The notes: a model not told the origin generated them from the sequence alone. A DNA stretch of 64,000 bases from Enterococcus avium ATCC 14025 (GCF_000406965.1 NZ_KE136364.1:426678-490677); one strand, 5' to 3'. Positions 26,744 through 35,599 are shown, counted from the stretch's first letter. A program made the numbers and translations.

Positions 26744-27571
26744 ATGAAAAAATATTTAATTTTGCTAAGTGCATTGTTTGTTTTATCGGCATGTAATTCT
26801 GGAAATAATGATTCAAAAGATAGCTCGACGAAATCGACTGTTGCTACGACTGAGAATACCAGCACAGTGAGTTCGAAAAAAAGTGATTCAAGTAAAAATT
26901 CGTCAACCATTTCAAGTACAAAGGCAGCAACGAATTCTTCTGGTACAGATTCCACTCACGGCAATCATGGGATGGCGGCAATCGATGAATTAAAGGCAAA
27001 TTATCCAAATGATAATTTTCCCGACCCAGCAACTATCAGCAGCGGGAAGGAGATTGGAATCAGCGCTTCTGAAGAGCAAGGTATTTTGAAGATCAATTTT
27101 TATATTGTAAATGAAGCAACCCCCTTTAATGATCCATCGTTGAAGAATCAGACACCCGTGGCTTATTTCCAGCGCCAGTCCTTTGACTCAAAGGAAACTG
27201 CCAAAAATGAAGTTGGTCAGACTTATGATGCAAATGGTCAACAGGTTGATCTAGGTCATACTATCACAGGTTACCGAAGTGCTGGTGCCGGGTCTAGTTT
27301 TGTTATGTGGAAAGAAGGCAATTGGAGCTTGGCTGTACAGGCAAACAATCTTGAACAAGAAGATCCTGTTCCATTAGCCAAACAAACAGTTGAATATTTA
27401 GAGGAAGCTTTCTTGCCAGTTCCGTATGATGCTGGCCAGATCTCATTACGTGTGGCTAAAGGTGATTATCAATCCAATCGTGTGGTTTGGCAAAACAATC
27501 AAACAGTATACACAATCATGAATAACGATTCAATGAGTGCCTTGAAAATGGCTGTCTCAATGGCAAAATAG
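26744..27571 (+). CDS. Secreted lipoprotein of unknown function
   Basis: A 275-residue protein with a lipoprotein signal (KKYLILLSALFVLSAC, Cys at about 17), a Ser/Thr/Lys-rich linker to about residue 70, then a globular domain (NYPNDNFPDPATISSGKEIG...). I do not recognise a family. It interrupts the otherwise conserved order between khpA and rimM; GGTGGAGGTG precedes the ATG. It lies 22 bp before rimM, so rimM-trmD may be read from its promoter. Confidence 0.85.
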   Translation: MKKYLILLSALFVLSACNSGNNDSKDSSTKSTVATTENTSTVSSKKSDSSKNSSTISSTKAATNSSGTDSTHGNHGMAAIDELKANYPNDNFPDPATISSGKEIGISASEEQGILKINFYIVNEATPFNDPSLKNQTPVAYFQRQSFDSKETAKNEVGQTYDANGQQVDLGHTITGYRSAGAGSSFVMWKEGNWSLAVQANNLEQEDPVPLAKQTVEYLEEAFLPVPYDAGQISLRVAKGDYQSNRVVWQNNQTVYTIMNNDSMSALKMAVSMAK

Positions 27572-27593
27572 ATGAAAAGAAAGAGGAAACTAC

Positions 27594-28118
27594 GTGACTA
27601 ATTATTACAAAGTTGGAAAAATCGTCAATACTCACGGAATTCGCGGTGAAGTTCGCGTGATTTCTACGACTGATTTTACGGAGGAACGTTACCAAGTAGG
27701 GGAGCAGCTTTTCTTATTTCGCGAAAAGCAAGATGTTCTTCCACTAACCATCGCAAGTTATCGCCGACATAAAAATTTTGATTTGCTTAGCTTTGAAGGC
27801 TATCCAAATATCAATGATGTTGAATCCTTTCGCGACGGCATTCTGAAAATCTCAGAAAAACAGCTGAGGGAATTGGATGAACATGAATATTACTACCATG
27901 AGATCATCGGATTAACGGTTGTAGATGAAGACGATAAGGAAATCGGCAAGATTACGGAAATTTTATCTCCTGGAGCCAATGATGTCTGGGTAGTTAAGCG
28001 TAAAGGGCAAAAAGATGCATTAATTCCTTACATCGAATCAGTCGTTAAAGACATTGATTTAACGGAAGGAATCGTCCATGTTGAAATTCCAGAAGGGTTG
28101 TTGGATGATGCGAATTGA
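27594..28118 (+). CDS. rimM: 16S rRNA processing protein RimM
   Basis: RimM helps mature the 3' domain of 16S rRNA and binds S19. The 174-residue product has the N-terminal beta-barrel ([18 protein letters not shown]) and the C-terminal PRC barrel ([19 protein letters not shown]). The start is GTG behind AAAGAGGAAA. It overlaps trmD by 11 bp. Confidence 0.97.
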   Translation: MTNYYKVGKIVNTHGIRGEVRVISTTDFTEERYQVGEQLFLFREKQDVLPLTIASYRRHKNFDLLSFEGYPNINDVESFRDGILKISEKQLRELDEHEYYYHEIIGLTVVDEDDKEIGKITEILSPGANDVWVVKRKGQKDALIPYIESVVKDIDLTEGIVHVEIPEGLLDDAN

Positions 28119-28845
28119 TGTACTGACACTTTTTCCAAAAATGGTTGAAGGTCCGCTGGGAGAATCGATCATCGGCAAGGCCATTGAGAAAGGGTTACTG
28201 GAGATCAATGTCCATGATTTTCGAGCGTATTCGGGGAATAAACATATGCAAGTCGACGATTATCCATATGGTGGAGGCGCAGGTATGCTGCTGAAGGTAC
28301 AGCCTATCTATGATAATTTAAAGGCGATTGAAGAGGAAACCGGTGAGCAGAAAAAAAGAGTTATTTTACTTGATCCTGCCGGAAAACCTTTCAATCAAAA
28401 TATGGCGGAGGAATTTTCACAGGAGGAGCAATTAGTCTTCATTTGTGGACATTATGAAGGCTATGATGAGCGCATTCGCTCGCTAGTAACTGATGAGGTT
28501 TCACTAGGCGATTATGTTTTAACTGGCGGTGAACTTGGCGCTGTTGTAATGATCGATGCAACTGTTCGTCTGTTACCAGAAGTGTTAGGCAATCAGATTT
28601 CGGCAAAAACAGATTCTCACTCCACAGGTTTGCTGGAGCATCCGCAATATACGCGACCAGCTGAATTTGCGGGGATGAAAGTTCCAGAAGTTTTAATGAA
28701 CGGCAATCATCGTTTGATTGAGGCATGGCAATTAAAAGAATCATTGCGCCGAACTTATTTGCGTCGACCAGATATGTTGGAAAAATTAGAATTGACTCCT
28801 GAGATGGAAAAATTCTTAGCAGAGATCAAACAAGAAGAACAATAG
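28108..28845 (+). CDS. trmD: tRNA (guanine-37-N1)-methyltransferase
   Basis: TrmD methylates G37 of tRNAs that read codons beginning with C, preventing +1 frameshifts. The 245-residue protein is a trefoil-knot SPOUT enzyme: [10 protein letters not shown] start, [23 protein letters not shown], and [14 protein letters not shown] are the AdoMet-binding knot motifs. The open frame begins at 28078 but the ATG at 28108 (or 28105) matches the family start. A terminator follows. Confidence 0.97.
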   Translation: MRIDVLTLFPKMVEGPLGESIIGKAIEKGLLEINVHDFRAYSGNKHMQVDDYPYGGGAGMLLKVQPIYDNLKAIEEETGEQKKRVILLDPAGKPFNQNMAEEFSQEEQLVFICGHYEGYDERIRSLVTDEVSLGDYVLTGGELGAVVMIDATVRLLPEVLGNQISAKTDSHSTGLLEHPQYTRPAEFAGMKVPEVLMNGNHRLIEAWQLKESLRRTYLRRPDMLEKLELTPEMEKFLAEIKQEEQ

Positions 28846-28853
28846 TGTATGTC

Positions 28854-28880
28854 GAGCCCTTTTATATCAAGGGCTCTTTT
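28854..28880 (+). terminator. Intrinsic terminator after trmD
   Basis: Stem GAGCCCTT / AAGGGCTC followed by TTTTAG. The loop TTATATC also occurs, as TATAT, in the similar terminator after rplS. Confidence 0.85.
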
Positions 28881-29010
28881 AGTGGTTTGATTAAATGCTA
28901 TTAAATCAGCCTTGTTACGTTACGTAACTATTTTGCTACAAAGAGTTTCTTCCTATAACCGACTGATTAATTGTATGATTGAATCAGAAAAGGTAGTGGG
29001 GGGAAAGCAG

Positions 29011-29586
29011 ATGCTTAGTGGAGAAAAAATTAGACGACTGCGATTAGAGCAAGAGTTATCGCAAAAGGATTTGGCAGAAAAACTAGAGGTATCAAGACAG
29101 GCGATTGCCAAATGGGAGACCAACCGCGGAATTCCAGATATCGATAATTTAAAGAGAATTGCCCAGCTTTTTCAAGTGAGCATTGATTATTTAGTTAATG
29201 ATCAGGAACCGATTGATAATCACTTAATCAAACAATCAATTGATCGCTCGAATTATACAAAGCCTAAAGGAAATGCTTTGTTGGAAGATCAAATCGTATT
29301 AGAAAAATTTCCGAACGCGGAAACAATCTGTGAGTTATACCGTAAAAGAAAAATGTCGAATAAAGAAAAGATTGTCGATTTCTTACTGCTTCCGGGTATC
29401 CATGAAGTGGAGGATCATTGGCGTGATCCTAGCAAATACTATTTAATTAAAGAAAAGGGAATCTATTATTTGATCAATATCACTCAAAATGAGCTTCTTA
29501 CCCGCAGATTGACAATTGATGTTAGTGAAGACAGCTTTGATTTTGCGGAGAATCACTTCATCAAAACACGCCGGAAATTGAAATAA
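29011..29586 (+). CDS. XRE-family helix-turn-helix regulator
   Basis: A 191-residue protein with a standard XRE HTH at 5-60 (IRRLRLEQELSQKDLAEKL, VSRQAIAKWETNRGIPDI) and a C-terminal domain of unknown function (about 90-190). The upstream frame opens at 28912, but GGGGGGAAAG before the ATG at 29011 and the HTH start point to this start. It stands alone between trmD and the rplS promoter; target unknown. Confidence 0.88.
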   Translation: MLSGEKIRRLRLEQELSQKDLAEKLEVSRQAIAKWETNRGIPDIDNLKRIAQLFQVSIDYLVNDQEPIDNHLIKQSIDRSNYTKPKGNALLEDQIVLEKFPNAETICELYRKRKMSNKEKIVDFLLLPGIHEVEDHWRDPSKYYLIKEKGIYYLINITQNELLTRRLTIDVSEDSFDFAENHFIKTRRKLK

Positions 29587-29610
29587 TCATCTTCTGACAA
29601 GAATTTTATC

Positions 29611-29639
29611 TTTACAGATAGAAGTTCCTCTGTTAGAAT
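29611..29639 (+). promoter_or_regulatory. rplS promoter
   Basis: -35 TTTACA (29611-29616), 17-bp spacer, -10 TAGAAT (29634-29639). Confidence 0.8.
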
Positions 29640-29644
29640 ATTCA

Positions 29645-29728
29645 GGTGAGTGTAAAGCTCATCTATTATACGATATTCCGCTGGGACAGGTGGTCCTATG
29701 AATGTTTGGAATAAGGAGAATGATAAAG
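29645..29728 (+). ncRNA. Probable L19 leader (autoregulatory 5' UTR)
   Basis: An untranslated leader of about 80 nt lies between the rplS promoter and its start, with local pairing potential (GGTGAG...CTCATC; GGGACAGGTGGTCCT). Many Firmicutes carry an L19-binding leader here. I infer this from position; a covariance-model search (Rfam L19 leader) would decide. Confidence 0.5.
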
Positions 29729-30076
29729 ATGAATCCATTGATTCAAGAACTAACTCAAGAACAATTACGTACTGATATCCCAGCATTCCGTCCTGGGGAC
29801 ACTGTTCGCGTTCACGCGAAAGTTGTCGAAGGAACTCGCGAACGTATTCAGTTATTCGAAGGCGTTGTTATCAAACGTCGTGGAGCTGGCATCAGCGAAA
29901 CTTACACAGTACGTAAAATCTCTAACGGTGTTGGTGTGGAACGTACTTTCCCACTACACACTCCACGTGTTGCCAAAATCGAAGTTGTTCGTTACGGTAA
30001 AGTGCGTCGTGCAAAACTTTACTATCTACGTGCATTACACGGAAAAGCAGCTCGTATCAAAGAAATTAGAAGATAA
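29729..30076 (+). CDS. rplS: 50S ribosomal protein L19
   Basis: L19 sits at the 30S-50S interface. The 115-residue product has [40 protein letters not shown] and the basic RAKLYYLR tail typical of L19. ATG 29729 is chosen over 29702 and 29720 because AAGGAG lies 10 bases upstream. It is the last core gene in this window; the accessory region starts just behind its terminator. Confidence 0.98.
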   Translation: MNPLIQELTQEQLRTDIPAFRPGDTVRVHAKVVEGTRERIQLFEGVVIKRRGAGISETYTVRKISNGVGVERTFPLHTPRVAKIEVVRYGKVRRAKLYYLRALHGKAARIKEIRR

Positions 30077-30113
30077 TAACGGAAAAACTCCTGAAATCTC
30101 TAAAATCTGTGAA

Positions 30114-30145
30114 AAGTCCTTGTATATCAAGGGCTTTTTCTTTTT
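30114..30145 (+). terminator. Intrinsic terminator after rplS
   Basis: Stem AAGTCCTTG / CAAGGGCTT followed by TTTCTTTTTT. Confidence 0.88.
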
Positions 30146-30435
30146 TCTCTATCGCAGTTTTAAGCCTGAATTGGCTGTTTTGGGCTATTTTTTACTCATA
30201 TTCCCCTAGATTGTCCGATATTGACTAACAGTGTCGTCAAAATAGGACAAAATTTAGTAGTCAACTTGACTGCAAATATAATACGAAAAATACCAAAACA
30301 TTTACCGAATTTATCATGTTTTTAACCCCTTAGGATAAAAAGGTGTCAGTTCTCAAAAAAAGGCAAAACATATACTTTGGTGATAAAAAGTTGTTGTGAT
30401 AGATATTCTCTAAATTTTTTTTAGGAGATTCATTA
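30146..30435. other. Probable ICE left-end region, no gene
   Basis: Non-coding, AT-rich 290 bp between the rplS terminator and the first accessory ORF. It contains two interleaved inverted repeats: TTGTCC (30211) with GGACAA (30245), and TTGACTA (30221) with TAGTCAA (30258). Such paired sites are typical of recombinase or excisionase arm regions at element ends. The exact attL cannot be set without the other end. Confidence 0.45.
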
Positions 30436-30693
30436 ATGGATAAGATTGATGGTCGAATTATTTGGAAGAACCAAAGTGACTTAAAATTGATTTTAACAAT
30501 TAATAATTTTATCGAAAAACACGGAATTACATCTACAAGACAATACCAAAAAAAGCTAGCAGAATACCCCAATGAGTCACCAAGTATTTGGTTCATTAAT
30601 CAGAAATATGGATCATGGGACAACTTACTAGATAGTATTGGACTTAAAAAAATGATTATGGAAAATGGACTAAGATGCCATATGACAAATTGA
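30436..30693 (+). CDS. Small protein with HNH-associated repeat
   Basis: An 85-residue protein containing one copy of the repeat seen in homing-endonuclease-associated proteins: TSTRQYQKKLAEYPNESPS followed by a YGSWDNLLDSIGL ending. There is no HNH catalytic site. AGGAG precedes the ATG. Its end overlaps the next ORF by 19 bp in another frame, and the two together would form a three-repeat protein, so a frameshift is possible. The function is unknown; it is the first ORF of the accessory region. Confidence 0.6.
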   Translation: MDKIDGRIIWKNQSDLKLILTINNFIEKHGITSTRQYQKKLAEYPNESPSIWFINQKYGSWDNLLDSIGLKKMIMENGLRCHMTN

Positions 30694-31091
30694 TTGAAAT
30701 AGTAGAAAAGTTTATAAGTGATGAAAAAATTCGGTCACAGCGTAATTACGAAAAAAAAGCAGTTGGAAGAGATGTCCCTTCTCTAAGTACGTTGAAAAAA
30801 ATAGTTGGTGATGTACGACCACTATTTAGAAAAAAGGAAGAGAAAAATTTGTTAACTAATTTTCAATTATTGATGGAGCTTAGGGAAGAAATTATTCGAT
30901 TAGGACTTGAAGAAGATTTATCGATGACGAAATTTCGTAAGCTATCAAAATCGGATAAGCTTCCTTCGGCGATAACAATATTGAGAAGGACAAATAAAAC
31001 TTGGGAGGAATTAATGGAAGAAATTGGATTTGATTATCGTAAAATCAAAATTTATAAACAAAGAAATAATCTATCTCGAAAGAAAAGTTAA
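30675..31091 (+). CDS. HNH-associated-repeat protein, possible continuation of the previous ORF
   Basis: A 138-residue protein with two diverged copies of the same repeat (IRSQRNYEKKAVGRDVPSL and LSMTKFRKLSKSDKLPSA...WEELMEEIGF). The ATG at 30675 has no good ribosome site, which favours the idea that it was once fused to the preceding ORF through a one-base indel in the A-rich stretch near 30650. Basic C-terminus (YKQRNNLSRKKS), so probably nucleic-acid binding. Confidence 0.55.
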   Translation: MPYDKLIEIVEKFISDEKIRSQRNYEKKAVGRDVPSLSTLKKIVGDVRPLFRKKEEKNLLTNFQLLMELREEIIRLGLEEDLSMTKFRKLSKSDKLPSAITILRRTNKTWEELMEEIGFDYRKIKIYKQRNNLSRKKS

Positions 31092-31108
31092 TAGTATCAA
31101 ATTTAAGA

Positions 31109-31145
31109 AAGACGTTCAAAACTAAAAATTTGAACGTCTTTTTTT
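31109..31145 (+). terminator. Intrinsic terminator upstream of the adhesin gene
   Basis: Stem AAAGACGTTCAAA / TTTGAACGTCTTT followed by TTTTT; only about 30 bp remain to the adhesin start. Confidence 0.9.
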
Positions 31146-31175
31146 ATTGCAAAAAACGAAAGGAGATTTTACTTT

Positions 31176-34100
31176 ATGAAAAAACCGAGATTTAAAAAAT
31201 GGCGATTGTTTGCGGCTTTAGCTTTGTTGGGTCTGGATCAAACAATTGTAGGAGCGATTGGTCCTATGATTGTCTTTGCTGATGAAATTACTCATCCACA
31301 AACAGTGACGGTTGAATTAGATTTAGCGCATCAATATGTTGTTGAAGGAACTTTCAGTGACGGTCGTCCAATGTCAGAAGTCACTGTTCCACATTATGCT
31401 GTGTACAACGGCGTGAAACAAGATATTTTCTGTATTGAGCCAGGAGTCCCAATTGACAATGAGTTCACGCCGGGTTATGAGAAAAATCCATTGCCTGATA
31501 TGCCAGAGAAAGCGAAACTAGTTTCCGTTCTATGGAAAAAAGCCGGTACAGATGTAGATACTCATATTGTGGCACAGAAGATGATCTGGCAAGAAGTTAA
31601 TGGGTATACCCTTCACTCAATCAAACGATTGAATGGTAGTGCCGTAAATATCGCAGCCATTGAGGCAAAAATCAATCAAGCCATTGCCGATTATCAGAAG
31701 AAACCAAGCTTCCATAATAGTACGGCTAAAATAGTATTAGGGCAATCGACTACTATGACGGATACGAATAATCTGAATTTGTCAGAGTTTGATGAAGTGG
31801 TGGAAAATACCGCAAACATTGATTATCGTGTGAATGGCAATCAGTTGATAATCACCCCAAATGCGAGTTCAAAAGAAAGTGGTGTGCTGACGCTTAAGAA
31901 ATCTGCTGGCACCGGAACACCTGTCGCCTATAAAAAGGTTGGCCAACAAACCCTGATGGCTGGGGCGATTGATAAACCGAACACTTACACGGTCAAAATT
32001 GATGTAGAAACCGAGGGTTCTTTAAAAATCAAAAAAGTTGATAAAGAATCAGGTGCTATTGTACCAGGAACGGTTTTCCATTTAGACTTTGGAAAAAATT
32101 TACCTGCAAAAGACGTGACTACTGACAAAGAAGGCATTGCTACATTGGATGGGATTCCTCATGGTACAAAGGTAACCATTACCGAAAAATCGGTGCCGGC
32201 GCCTTATACGATTGATACCATACCCATGACTGCTACGATTAAAGCGGGCGAGACCATTTCAATGACTTCAAAAAATACGCGAGAAAAAGGTCAAATCATT
32301 CTGGATAAAACCGGGATTGAAACAGGAAGTGATCTTTGGAACGACAATTACTCTTTAGCTGGAAACACGTTTGCTATTCGCAAGGACAGTCCCACTGGTG
32401 AAATTGTTCAAGAAATGACCACGGATGAAAACGGTCATGCAGAAACACCAAAAGAGATTGCTAATGCATTGGAATTGGGAACTTACTACGTGACCGAAAC
32501 CAAAGCATCTAATGGCTTCGTGAATACCTTTAAAGCAGTAAAAGTCGAATTGAAGTATGCCAATCAAACCGTGGCCCTTGTGACCAGCAATATCAAAGGG
32601 CAAAACCAAGAAATTACTGGGGAAACAACTCTGATAAAAGAAGACAAGGATACTGGAGATAAAACACAAGGCAGGGCAGTCTTTGAGGGGACTGAATATA
32701 CCTTGTTTACTGCTAAGGATGGAAAAGCGGTTAAATGGAGTGAAGTTTTTAAACCAGAAATGGTAAAGGGAACGAAAGCTTCTGATGAAACAGTGACTCT
32801 GGCTTTAGATGAAAAGAATCAAGCTGCCGTTAAACACTTAGCCATCAACGAGTACTACTGGCAAGAAACCAAAGCACCTGAAGGATATACCTTGGATGAA
32901 ACGAAGTATCCTGTTTCTATCAAAAAGGTAGATGATAACGAAAAAAATGCCGTGATTACCCGAGATGTTACGGCAAAAGAACAAGTGATTCGCTTTGGCT
33001 TTGATTTCTTTAAATTTGCTGGATCAGCTGCGGGCACTACCGAAACTGGCTTCAATGATCTGACCTTTAAAGTGTCGCCATTGGAAGGGACCAATGAAAT
33101 CACAGGTGCCGAAGATGAAGCGACCACAGCTTATAACGAGCAATTAGGGTTTGATGGTTATGGCAAGTTTGAAAATCTTCCTTATGGGGATTATTTACTT
33201 GAAGAAGTAGAAGCCCCAGAAGGTTTTCAAAAGATTACGCCATTAGAAATCCGTTCTACTTTTAAGGAAAACAAAGAAGACTTTGTGAAGAGTGAGTATG
33301 TCTTTACCATTACCGAACAAGACCAAAAACAACCAATTAAAACGGTGACCGTTCCTTACGAGAAGCTGACGAACAAAGCATTTTCTGTTAGTTTGAACCG
33401 TTTAATGCTCTATGATTTGCCTGAGGAAGAAGATAGTTTAACTTCTCTTGCGACTTGGAAAGACGGAAACAAAGAATTAACTTCTCTGGATTCTACCGAG
33501 CTAGTTGATAAATTGAGTTACAATCTACATGAAATCAAAGAAGACTGGTATGTGGTAGCGCAAGCCATTGATGTGGATGCGACAAAAGCTGCCCAAGAAA
33601 AAGATGAAAAAGCCAAACCAGTGGTGATTGCAGAAACAAGCGCAACGTTGGCGAACAAAGAGAAAACAGGAACTTGGAAAATTCAGCATAAATTAACCGC
33701 CGAACAAGTTTTAAATAAAACTATTGTCTTATTCAACTATGTGTATGAAAATAAGGAAGCTTTTGAAGCAGGCGATAAGCCAGTAGCGAAGGATGTTAGC
33801 TTGAATAATCAAGCCCAAACTGTTAATTGTACGGTGGAACGTCATGTTTCTATCCAAACAAAGGCCCACCTAGAAAACGGTTCTCAGACCTTTACTCATG
33901 GTGATGTGGTGGATATGTTTGATGATGTGTCGATTACTCATGATGTACTGGATGGCTCAAAAGAAGCTTTCGAAACAATTCTGTATGCTTTGTTACCGGA
34001 TGGTACAAACAAAGAAATTTGGAAATCTGGCAAGATTGAGTATGAAGTAAATGATAAAGAATTCACCAAAACTGTGCTTGCGAAAAAAGTAGATACCGGA

Positions 34101-34409
34101 AAATATCCAGAAGGAACCAAGTTTACTTTTGCGGAAATCAATTACGATAAAGATGGGAATATCAATGGAAAACACAATGAAGATTTGAAAGAAAAATCTC
34201 AAACCTTAACACCAAAAGAAGTTCCAACCATACTAAGTACGCCGAAACAACCGGAAACACCAACTGTTCCAAGTGGCTCTCAAGAATCTAGTCCCACAGT
34301 GAAGACCTTCCCTCAAACCGGGGAGAAAAATTCCAATGTTTTACTGTTCATTGGTTTTACTTTGATTTTTGCGACGGCGGGCTATTATTTCTGGAATCGC
34401 CGGAACTAA
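31176..34409 (+). CDS. LPXTG cell-wall adhesin with thioester and SpaA/CnaB domains
   Basis: A 1077-residue surface protein. It has a basic signal peptide (about 1-36, cut near VFADE). The N-terminal domain looks like a TQXA/thioester domain: Cys86 in DIFCIEPG and Gln139 in QKMIWQEVNG are placed to form the internal Cys-Gln thioester used for covalent host or surface attachment. Several CnaB/SpaA-like beta-sandwiches follow (for example GSLKIKKVDKESGAIVPG and LIKEDKDTGDK), expected to hold isopeptide bonds. The C-terminus carries FPQTG, a hydrophobic helix and RRN, a sortase signal. RBS AAAGGAG. Such adhesins occur at the left side of some Tn916-like ICEs and may aid mating-pair contact. Confidence 0.9.
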   Translation: MKKPRFKKWRLFAALALLGLDQTIVGAIGPMIVFADEITHPQTVTVELDLAHQYVVEGTFSDGRPMSEVTVPHYAVYNGVKQDIFCIEPGVPIDNEFTPGYEKNPLPDMPEKAKLVSVLWKKAGTDVDTHIVAQKMIWQEVNGYTLHSIKRLNGSAVNIAAIEAKINQAIADYQKKPSFHNSTAKIVLGQSTTMTDTNNLNLSEFDEVVENTANIDYRVNGNQLIITPNASSKESGVLTLKKSAGTGTPVAYKKVGQQTLMAGAIDKPNTYTVKIDVETEGSLKIKKVDKESGAIVPGTVFHLDFGKNLPAKDVTTDKEGIATLDGIPHGTKVTITEKSVPAPYTIDTIPMTATIKAGETISMTSKNTREKGQIILDKTGIETGSDLWNDNYSLAGNTFAIRKDSPTGEIVQEMTTDENGHAETPKEIANALELGTYYVTETKASNGFVNTFKAVKVELKYANQTVALVTSNIKGQNQEITGETTLIKEDKDTGDKTQGRAVFEGTEYTLFTAKDGKAVKWSEVFKPEMVKGTKASDETVTLALDEKNQAAVKHLAINEYYWQETKAPEGYTLDETKYPVSIKKVDDNEKNAVITRDVTAKEQVIRFGFDFFKFAGSAAGTTETGFNDLTFKVSPLEGTNEITGAEDEATTAYNEQLGFDGYGKFENLPYGDYLLEEVEAPEGFQKITPLEIRSTFKENKEDFVKSEYVFTITEQDQKQPIKTVTVPYEKLTNKAFSVSLNRLMLYDLPEEEDSLTSLATWKDGNKELTSLDSTELVDKLSYNLHEIKEDWYVVAQAIDVDATKAAQEKDEKAKPVVIAETSATLANKEKTGTWKIQHKLTAEQVLNKTIVLFNYVYENKEAFEAGDKPVAKDVSLNNQAQTVNCTVERHVSIQTKAHLENGSQTFTHGDVVDMFDDVSITHDVLDGSKEAFETILYALLPDGTNKEIWKSGKIEYEVNDKEFTKTVLAKKVDTGKYPEGTKFTFAEINYDKDGNINGKHNEDLKEKSQTLTPKEVPTILSTPKQPETPTVPSGSQESSPTVKTFPQTGEKNSNVLLFIGFTLIFATAGYYFWNRRN

Positions 34410-34418
34410 GGTGATGAG

Positions 34419-34475
34419 ATGATACAAGTAAATCCTAAGAACCAACGTGCGCGACCGCCTCCTCTAAAAAAGTAG
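34419..34475 (+). CDS. Possible 18-codon leader peptide
   Basis: MIQVNPKNQRARPPPLKK, starting 9 bp after the adhesin stop and ending inside the terminator-like hairpin at 34449. Three consecutive Pro codons lie in the 5' arm and loop of that hairpin. The geometry is that of an attenuation leader, but the ribosome site (AAGGTG) is weak and this could be chance. Confidence 0.35.
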   Translation: MIQVNPKNQRARPPPLKK

Positions 34476-34487
34476 TCGCGCTATTTT
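34449..34487 (+). terminator. Terminator or attenuator before orf23
   Basis: Arms GCGCGAC (34449-34455) and GTCGCGC (34475-34481) with a 19-nt loop, followed by TATTTTT. It lies between the adhesin and the conjugation genes. Confidence 0.75.
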
Positions 34488-34523
34488 TGTATCCAAAACT
34501 AACAATGAAAAGAGGAAAAGAAG

Positions 34524-34838
34524 ATGGAATTGAAATTTGTCGTGCCAGATATGGCTGAAACCTTTGGAAAGTTAAGTTATGCCGGTGAAGGAGAAATTAT
34601 AACAGAAGGATATGGACGGAATACTACGGTGATTGGTCGCAGTTATCATTTGTATTCCAGTAAGCAACGGGCCGATGATATTGAGGTGGTAGTAGCTGCG
34701 GAAGCCGGTGAAAAGGATTTTGATCAAGACCAACCGCTAAAAGCCGTGAATCCCCATTTGGTTGCCAAAGGCTATGAGATTGAGAATCGTGGGTTTACTG
34801 ATTACGTGTTGTATGTTGATGATTTAGTGAAAGCATAG
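34524..34838 (+). CDS. DUF961 protein, Tn916 Orf23-like
   Basis: A 104-residue DUF961-family protein, the type encoded at the start of the Tn916 conjugation module. Key pattern: FVVPDMAETFGKLSYAGEG-like start (given here as MAETFGKLSYAGEGE) and YHLYSSKQRADDIEVVV. DUF961 proteins of this element family are accessory transfer factors; relatives in ICEBs1 (HelP) act as helicase processivity factors, though whether this one does is unknown. RBS GAGGAAAAG. It pairs with the next DUF961 gene 12 bp away. Confidence 0.88.
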   Translation: MELKFVVPDMAETFGKLSYAGEGEIITEGYGRNTTVIGRSYHLYSSKQRADDIEVVVAAEAGEKDFDQDQPLKAVNPHLVAKGYEIENRGFTDYVLYVDDLVKA

Positions 34839-34850
34839 GAGGAAAAGAAG

Positions 34851-35225
34851 ATGAGATTAACAGAAGGTATTGTCGTAGATTCAGGTTTAACATTTGGGAA
34901 GTTGCGTTTTTCCGCATTACGCCGAGAAGTACGGAAGCAAAATGAGGATGGAACAATTGGTAATGAGGTAAAAGAACGAACCTATAATTTAAAATCCTCT
35001 GCACAAGGGCGAATGATTCAAGTTAGTATCCCGGCTAATGTACCCTTACGCGAGTTTGCTTATGATGCAGAGGTAGAGTTGGTCAATCCAATCGTGGATA
35101 CCGTTGCCAATTATGTTTTTCGAGAAGGAACTACCGTTAATTGGTTCATTAAGGCGGATGATTTAGTCTTGAAGCGGCAGCCGAATCAAGGAAATCCTAC
35201 GAACCAAAATGAAAGAAATAGGTGA
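34851..35225 (+). CDS. DUF961 protein, Tn916 Orf22-like
   Basis: A 124-residue DUF961 protein with LTFGKLRFSALRREVR, TYNLKSSAQGRMIQVSIP and NWFIKADDLVLK. It is the second member of the Orf23/Orf22 pair and shares the FGKL and Y-x-L-x-S elements with its neighbour, so the pair arose by duplication. GGAGGAAAAG precedes the ATG. Expected to act in ICE DNA processing or replication during transfer, by position. Confidence 0.88.
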   Translation: MRLTEGIVVDSGLTFGKLRFSALRREVRKQNEDGTIGNEVKERTYNLKSSAQGRMIQVSIPANVPLREFAYDAEVELVNPIVDTVANYVFREGTTVNWFIKADDLVLKRQPNQGNPTNQNERNR

Positions 35226-35230
35226 AGATT

Positions 35231-35566
35231 ATGGAAATTAATGTTGAACATATTTTAGATTGTCTCGATCAATATGGAAAAGGCGAGCTGACTGAGGAAC
35301 AACTCGTTAAAGCATTAACCTCTGATGAAAAAATGTTTCTGATTATACATCAAGGTTTACTTGGAGAAAATAGCGACAGTGAAGAAGACTCTGATGTACT
35401 AGACTGGTTAGGAGAAGAAGAGTCTTTCTTTATAGTTGTCGAAGTAAATGAAAACTTATGTCGGCAGGCAGAATCCATTTTGGAAGAAATTGGTGTGGAG
35501 ATGCCGGATGCCATTGAAGGCTTTTTAAATCAATTGGTTGAAACGAAACAACTCCCCTCCTCGTAG
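35231..35566 (+). CDS. Acidic protein with RelB/DinJ-like C-terminus
   Basis: A 111-residue acidic protein. The last 40 residues (NENLCRQAESILEEIGVEMP then AIEGFLNQLVETKQLP) follow the RelB/DinJ antitoxin pattern of a ribbon-helix-helix-like helix pair. The N-terminal 65 residues are unrelated to antitoxins I know, and no toxin gene is adjacent. The ATG at 35231 is preferred to the GTG at 35222, which overlaps the upstream stop. It lies between orf22 and orf21, where ICE variants carry small genes of unknown role. Confidence 0.65.
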   Translation: MEINVEHILDCLDQYGKGELTEEQLVKALTSDEKMFLIIHQGLLGENSDSEEDSDVLDWLGEEESFFIVVEVNENLCRQAESILEEIGVEMPDAIEGFLNQLVETKQLPSS

Positions 35567-35599
35567 CAGTAAATGACTAGCATAACTTTTTGAAATTGC

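Noticed and set aside
29823-30209. 128-codon ORF overlapping rplS and its terminator
   Set aside because: It runs in another frame of rplS through a strong terminator, has no ribosome site and no recognisable domain.
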